The notes under the pieces are model-generated. The model ran no database searches and was not told where the DNA came from. It was given only the letters and a program-made list of their open reading frames with translations. Position numbers and translations under genes: made by a program. Below, in pieces: positions 59,960 through 64,000 of a DNA stretch of 64,000 nt; within the stretch, counting starts at the first letter, position 1; each line of letters begins with the position of its first letter. Source of the DNA: Epiperipatus broadwayi (taxonomy: Eukaryota > Onychophora > Udeonychophora > Euonychophora > Peripatidae); the NCBI GenBank assembly GCA_028023455.1, contig JAQFVV010000455.1, forward strand, positions 248,001 to 312,000, in the 5' to 3' direction.

Positions 59960-62090
59960 AGATGCAATCCATTAATGTTGATAATTAAAATATTTGCAAA
60001 TGCTGTAACACATTATCATCATCTGCAGTGGAAACTGTCATTCGTAACCCTAAATACCACTATCAGTGAAATGGAATCTATAGAATTACAAATGAAGAAT
60101 TGTGATAATCAGAATGACGACTATAATGTATTGTCTTATTCTATCGCTAGAGAACATTTCAATAGAAAATATGCCAAAAAAATATTTAAATACAGTTAAG
60201 TGTGAAGAACATTTGTGGCTAAAAATAAGGTTAGGAAGACAAGAATGGATGGTGACTGTAGTGTTTATAGCCACAGGAGATAGTAAAACTATAATGGAGT
60301 GGAATAGTAGTATATATGAATGCCTAGTTAAACATATACAGAGTTTCAAAAAAAAGGGGGGGGGGAGAAAATAATGGTTATAAGGGATATGAATGGGCAT
60401 ACTGAAGAAATTGATGATGTAGATAACAAGAATGGACAGCTTTTGAAGAATTTTTATCAGAGAGTGAATTTGAGCATTGAAAATTTATCAAATATTTATG
60501 AGGAACAATATCATCGTCCAGAAATAATATCTTTTATATAATAGATTATGTAATAATAGAGAAAGAGAGAATGAATAAAGTATGGAAAATTAAAGTGTTT
60601 GATAATGAAGAGAGAGTGTGTAATAGTGATCATAATTTCTTTATAAACAGAAGTGATTAGTAATGTGATGAAGAATAGTAATAAAAGTAGAAAGGATAGA
60701 GAAAGATGTGGATGGAGAATTAATGATAAGAATAAATTAGAAGAATATAAAATAAAAGTATAAGAAATCATGGAAGAGTTTGTAGGAGATGAATATAAGG
60801 ACTGGTGTGATGAAGTAAAAAAAAGTGGCCAATAGGGTTTTAGGTGAGAATATTCAGAAGAATGAAAGGAATAGAAAAGTGAGTTAGTAAACATATAAAA
60901 GAGAGAGGTAAAGAATGCATAGAATGTAAGTGTGCTATTAAAAATAAAAAAAGTGAAAAAGATGTTAATATTAAATGAGGTAAATATTTTTTAAAAAAAT
61001 GAATTGGCTAAAATAGATAATTATGTAGAGAGAATGAAATTAAATAATAAATTCTTGGACAATATTAATAAAAGTGGAAGAGATGGAGTAAAAAAATTTG
61101 GTCATATATCAAAAAGAGGAATGTAGGGGGGGGGGGAGTAGTATTTATAGATGATGAGAAATAGAGTATAGCTCTAGAGAAAAACTTGAGACAATTTTAA
61201 GTAAGTAGGTAAGGGATATAGAAAAGATGTTAGATGTGAAGGACAGAGTGTTAACAAATATGAAAGCTTATAGTAATGGAAAATTAGGTTTACAGAAAAT
61301 AAATTGTATGAGACAGGGAAGAAATTGAAAAGTGGAAAGGTAAGAGGTTTAGATGGATGGGTAGCAGAGATGATGATGAATTTAGAAAATAGGGCAAAAT
61401 TAAAACTATTATCATGTTTTAATAAGATAATACAGAAGAGAAAATTTCCAGATGGCTGGAATAATACAAGAATAAGGTTACTATTTAAAGGGATGGATAA
61501 TGATCATAGAAAGTTAAACAATTGTGGACAGATGGTGGTAACATAGTGTTATATAATGTTTTGACTTATATGGTGGCTGGAAGAGTCGCAAAGTGGATAG
61601 AAAAAAATAATATAGTGGAGAAATGCAAGGAGGTTTTCAATCAGATTGGCATGCAGGAGATAATTTATTTGTAGCTACACAATTTGTAAATATGAGTAGG
61701 AATACAAGTAGACAATTATATATGGTGTTTATAGATATAGAGAAGGCACATGATAGAGTAAATAGAAATAGATTATAGGTAAGTTTAGTAAATTTGGGAA
61801 TGATTGGAGCTTTAGTGGATCTTATTAAGAGATTGTATTAAAATGCTTATTATATGTATAATTAGGAAATATAGAATCAGCTAAAGTTTTAAATGGGGTG
61901 GGACTAAGGCAAGGATGCCCTATGTCACCTGTTTTGTTTTTGTTATATTTGAGAGAAATGGAGAGGGGTAGAGATACCATTAATAGGTGGCAAGGGAGTA
62001 TATACTATAAGGTGTGGCCCTTACATCCCTCCAGTATCATTTACACACCTTTTTGGCCTAATTCAAATTCAGGACCCCCCTAAAATAACA
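59960..62090 (+). mobile_element. LINE with recognisable endonuclease and RT, different clade
   Basis: Endonuclease: GRQEWMVTVVFIATGD near 60234, then MVIRDMNGHTEEID near 60374 (for G-D-x-N-G-H), IDYVIIEKERMNKVWKI near 60540, and NSDHNF near 60625 (catalytic S-D-H kept). RT: LKSGKVRGLDGWVAEMM near 61325, FPDGWNNTRIRLLFKGMDND near 61447, MVFIDIEKAHDRVNRNRL (motif A) near 61722, and GLRQGCPMSPVLFLLYL (motif B) near 61901. It is cut off around 62000-62090 before the F-x-D-D motif. Frameshifts break it into pieces. An 11-G run lies near 61128. Residue patterns differ clearly from the RTE copies; I would place it near CR1/L1-like elements without certainty. Confidence 0.8.
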
Positions 62091-62368
62091 TTATCAACTA
62101 AACACTCCATTAATAAAAATGAAACACTATAATTGAGAAATCATTAGTTAGTATATACATTTACATCCCAACTTAATCATATGATATATAGATATTCAAA
62201 TTAAAATATAAAGTACAGACCCGACAACTAACCTTTATCAAAGTTATCTCGATAATTGTGATGTAAATCCAATACATTACAACAACACAAGAGAAATATG
62301 ATCAATGCAAACAAATAAAGAACTTATTTTAAAGAAAAGAAACAACAAACAAATTTTATTGTTATTAA

Positions 62369-62475
62369 CATTTTTTTCTCATGTGTCATAGCATCAGCCA
62401 GGAAGCGAACCCGCTAACCCGGGACAATTGCTTGTAAAGCTGCTGTTGCTGACCTCTCAACCACCAATGCTTGAC
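62369..62475 (-). repeat. tRNA-derived SINE
   Basis: On the minus strand, tggtggttgagaggtcagca resembles the A-box region, and gcgggttcgcttcctggctg contains a B-box (ggttcgcttcc). gatgctatgacacatgagaa and an A-rich tail (aaaaaaatgtt) follow. Head, B-box and tail are in the expected order. The remnant at 24208-24290 is the same family. Confidence 0.75.
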
Positions 62476-63399
62476 CTATTAACATATTATTTATATATAA
62501 TAATCACTAATAATGATGTAAACAATGGACCTAAATCAAATCAGAACTTAGTATTCAAAGTCACCAAAGAATACCTTCAATGGAATATCTTGGTTATAAT
62601 AATAGAAAAATATAAAAACCAATGAGCTTCTTTGCTGAAAGCAGAAAAAAAAATTATCTGCTGAAAAACCTGGGTAAATTTAAGCAGAGAATTTAAATTT
62701 GCAATTCAAATAGTAATACCATTCTCAATTGAGGTGAAATAGTAATAGAAATAACTATTTGAATATTCAAGAAAGTAATAAAAAGCATATCAAATTCAAA
62801 CTAGCCAACTGAGGAATTCAAAACTGAAATCTTCAAAATTAAATTTGAATTATTCGAATTTTCATAGGGTTACTAATCTTTAAACCATAGATCAAACTAA
62901 CTTTGGATTAAGGATATCTAATAATAAAAATATCGCTGTTATTTCATCCAAGACATTTTAATATATTGTAACCAGTTGGTTATAAAGCACACAATAATGT
63001 AGTGTGTGTGCATATAAAGTAAAGGAAAAGTAGAAATAAACAGACAAAAATAGTAGTAGATATTTTCTACATTCATTGAAATAAAAATAATAAATAAAGG
63101 GTTAAATAACACCTGGATTTAAAATAATATTTTATTATAAAATTAAATATTTAAAAAAGGTTTGATAAATAAAATTTAATATTTTTATTCTGATTTTGAA
63201 AATTTAAAAATAAGCATGTTTCCTAATAATTATAAAAATGTCTATTTTTGACATCTTTTAATTACCATTAGTATATAGATCACACCTTTGGTCAAATTCC
63301 AAAGGATTAAAGTTAATTGAAAACAGTCACTATGTTTTTATCACCAGATCCAACCAAGATTATAAAAAGACTTATAAAAAATATCATTTACTTTTTGCT
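62476..63399. other. No recognisable feature
   Basis: AT-rich DNA; short frames such as 62428-62625 plus are not convincing. Confidence 0.5.
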
Positions 63400-63640
63400 T
63401 GCAGTTTTGTAAGAGTTGGCCAGAAGAGTCTGGTTTTAATATTTTGAGCAGTGGCCAATTAGGCCAACTGCAAGATTTGGCTTTAATTTTCTGGGAAGTG
63501 GGTAGCAGAAGAGCTAACTGCAAAGTTGGCTAAAGTATTTTGCAAAGAGTTGGTAACTGTAGCAAAGAATGGCAACAGTAAAGCTAGCTGCAGAGATGGC
63601 TAGTATAATTATAAAGAGAACTGCCATGAGAATGTAAGAA
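63400..63640. repeat. Degenerate ~48-bp minisatellite
   Basis: Successive units each end in ttggc or atggc: ...ttaatattttgagcagtggc...ctgcaagatttggc (48 bp), ...ttaattttctgggaagtggg...ctgcaaagttggc (49 bp), taaagtattttgcaaagagt...gaatggc (43 bp), then aacagtaaagctagctgcag...atggc. The block is noticeably richer in G and C than its surroundings. Confidence 0.6.
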
Positions 63641-64000
63641 TGCAAGGAAGTAGCTGCTATTCAGTTCAATAGTGGAGTTTAAATTCACATGGAAGTTAAT
63701 GACACACTTCTTTGTGTTGAAATTCATTGCTTTAAAAGTGTTCTGGAAAACACTAATCTGAACTTACTAAATCCAAGTCTAAGTGGAATCAACTACAGAA
63801 GGGAGAAAGCCAATCATACCTGTATTATATACTTTTACCTGATAATGACAATTGCCTGGATTGACCAAAAAACAGCTTGCTCAAGAGAAACACCAGATCA
63901 ATAAAGAAGTAGTTATATGTATGCTACTGTGTCTACATGCAGAGAAGCACAGATAAACATGTATACAAAAGTGAGTTGTTTTTAAATAATTCATTTGGAT
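63641..64000. other. No recognisable feature at the right edge
   Basis: An open frame of 71 codons (63689-63904 plus) has mixed composition but no recognisable motif. The window ends in AT-rich DNA. Confidence 0.45.

Noticed and set aside
60086-60894. Minus-strand frames of 104 and 127 codons
   Set aside because: They are antisense to the LINE endonuclease region whose motifs are on the plus strand.
63689-63904. 71-codon plus-strand frame at the right edge
   Set aside because: Mixed composition, but no motif, splice context or homologous copy in the window to support a gene.

Overview
This window has the character of a repeat-dense, gene-poor, strongly AT-rich animal genome. It holds Penelope-like elements (PLEs) with GIY-YIG domains, RTE-type and other non-LTR retrotransposons, hAT transposase remnants with a BED zinc finger, tRNA-derived SINEs, a degenerate C2H2 zinc-finger fragment and very long (GATA)n arrays. 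That mixture is typical of molluscs, and a coleoid cephalopod such as an octopus fits best. This is an inference from repeat content; no gene settles the species. I found no intact host gene, no rRNA or tRNA gene, no CRISPR array and no bacterial-style operon. Most open frames are microsatellite translations or pieces of decayed transposons.

Layout. 0.2-4.8 kb: a diverged repeat pair, a foldback element (family FB1) and small hAT and C2H2 remnants. 4.8-9.2 kb: no recognisable feature. 9.2-13.7 kb: palindromes, an old FB1 copy, a PLE GIY-YIG fragment, a perfect 85-bp inverted repeat, a SINE-like repeat with B-boxes (called SINE-A here), the first FB2 foldback and a GATA/GGTA array. 14.6-15.5 kb: two RTE 3' ends in opposite orientation. 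17.4-18.9 kb: a hAT derivative. 21.2-22.7 kb: PLE pieces. 23.6-27.5 kb: two adjacent decayed RTE LINEs. 27.6-31.1 kb: a PLE hairpin split by a 935-bp FB1 palindrome, then SINE-A and the second FB2. 33.8-34.6 kb: another LINE reverse transcriptase (RT). 36.5-37.5 kb: a ~1-kb GATA array. 38.8-40.1 kb: SINE-A and a ~0.9-kb palindrome. 40.9-48.3 kb: RTE fragments around a 2.9-kb head-to-head PLE hairpin. 50.0-55.8 kb: SINE-A cluster, minus-strand RTE, (AAT)n. 56.4-62.5 kb: SINE-A, a ~0.95-kb palindrome, a minus-strand LINE, a plus-strand LINE of a different clade and a tRNA-derived SINE. 63.4 kb: a degenerate ~48-bp minisatellite.

Two themes stand out. First, the PLE family carries a repeated terminal module (GIY-YIG remnant, then a tRNA-like segment with A and B boxes, then a hammerhead-ribozyme-like core), and several other hammerhead-like cores are scattered through the window. 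Second, inverted repeats are unusually dense at every scale from 85 bp to 2.9 kb. Two short foldback families have 11-14 bp target-site duplications, which suits retrotransposition better than classic cut-and-paste transposition. How these parts work together is inference: PLE or LINE machinery may mobilise the foldback and SINE-like elements, and transcripts through them would form long double-stranded RNA.
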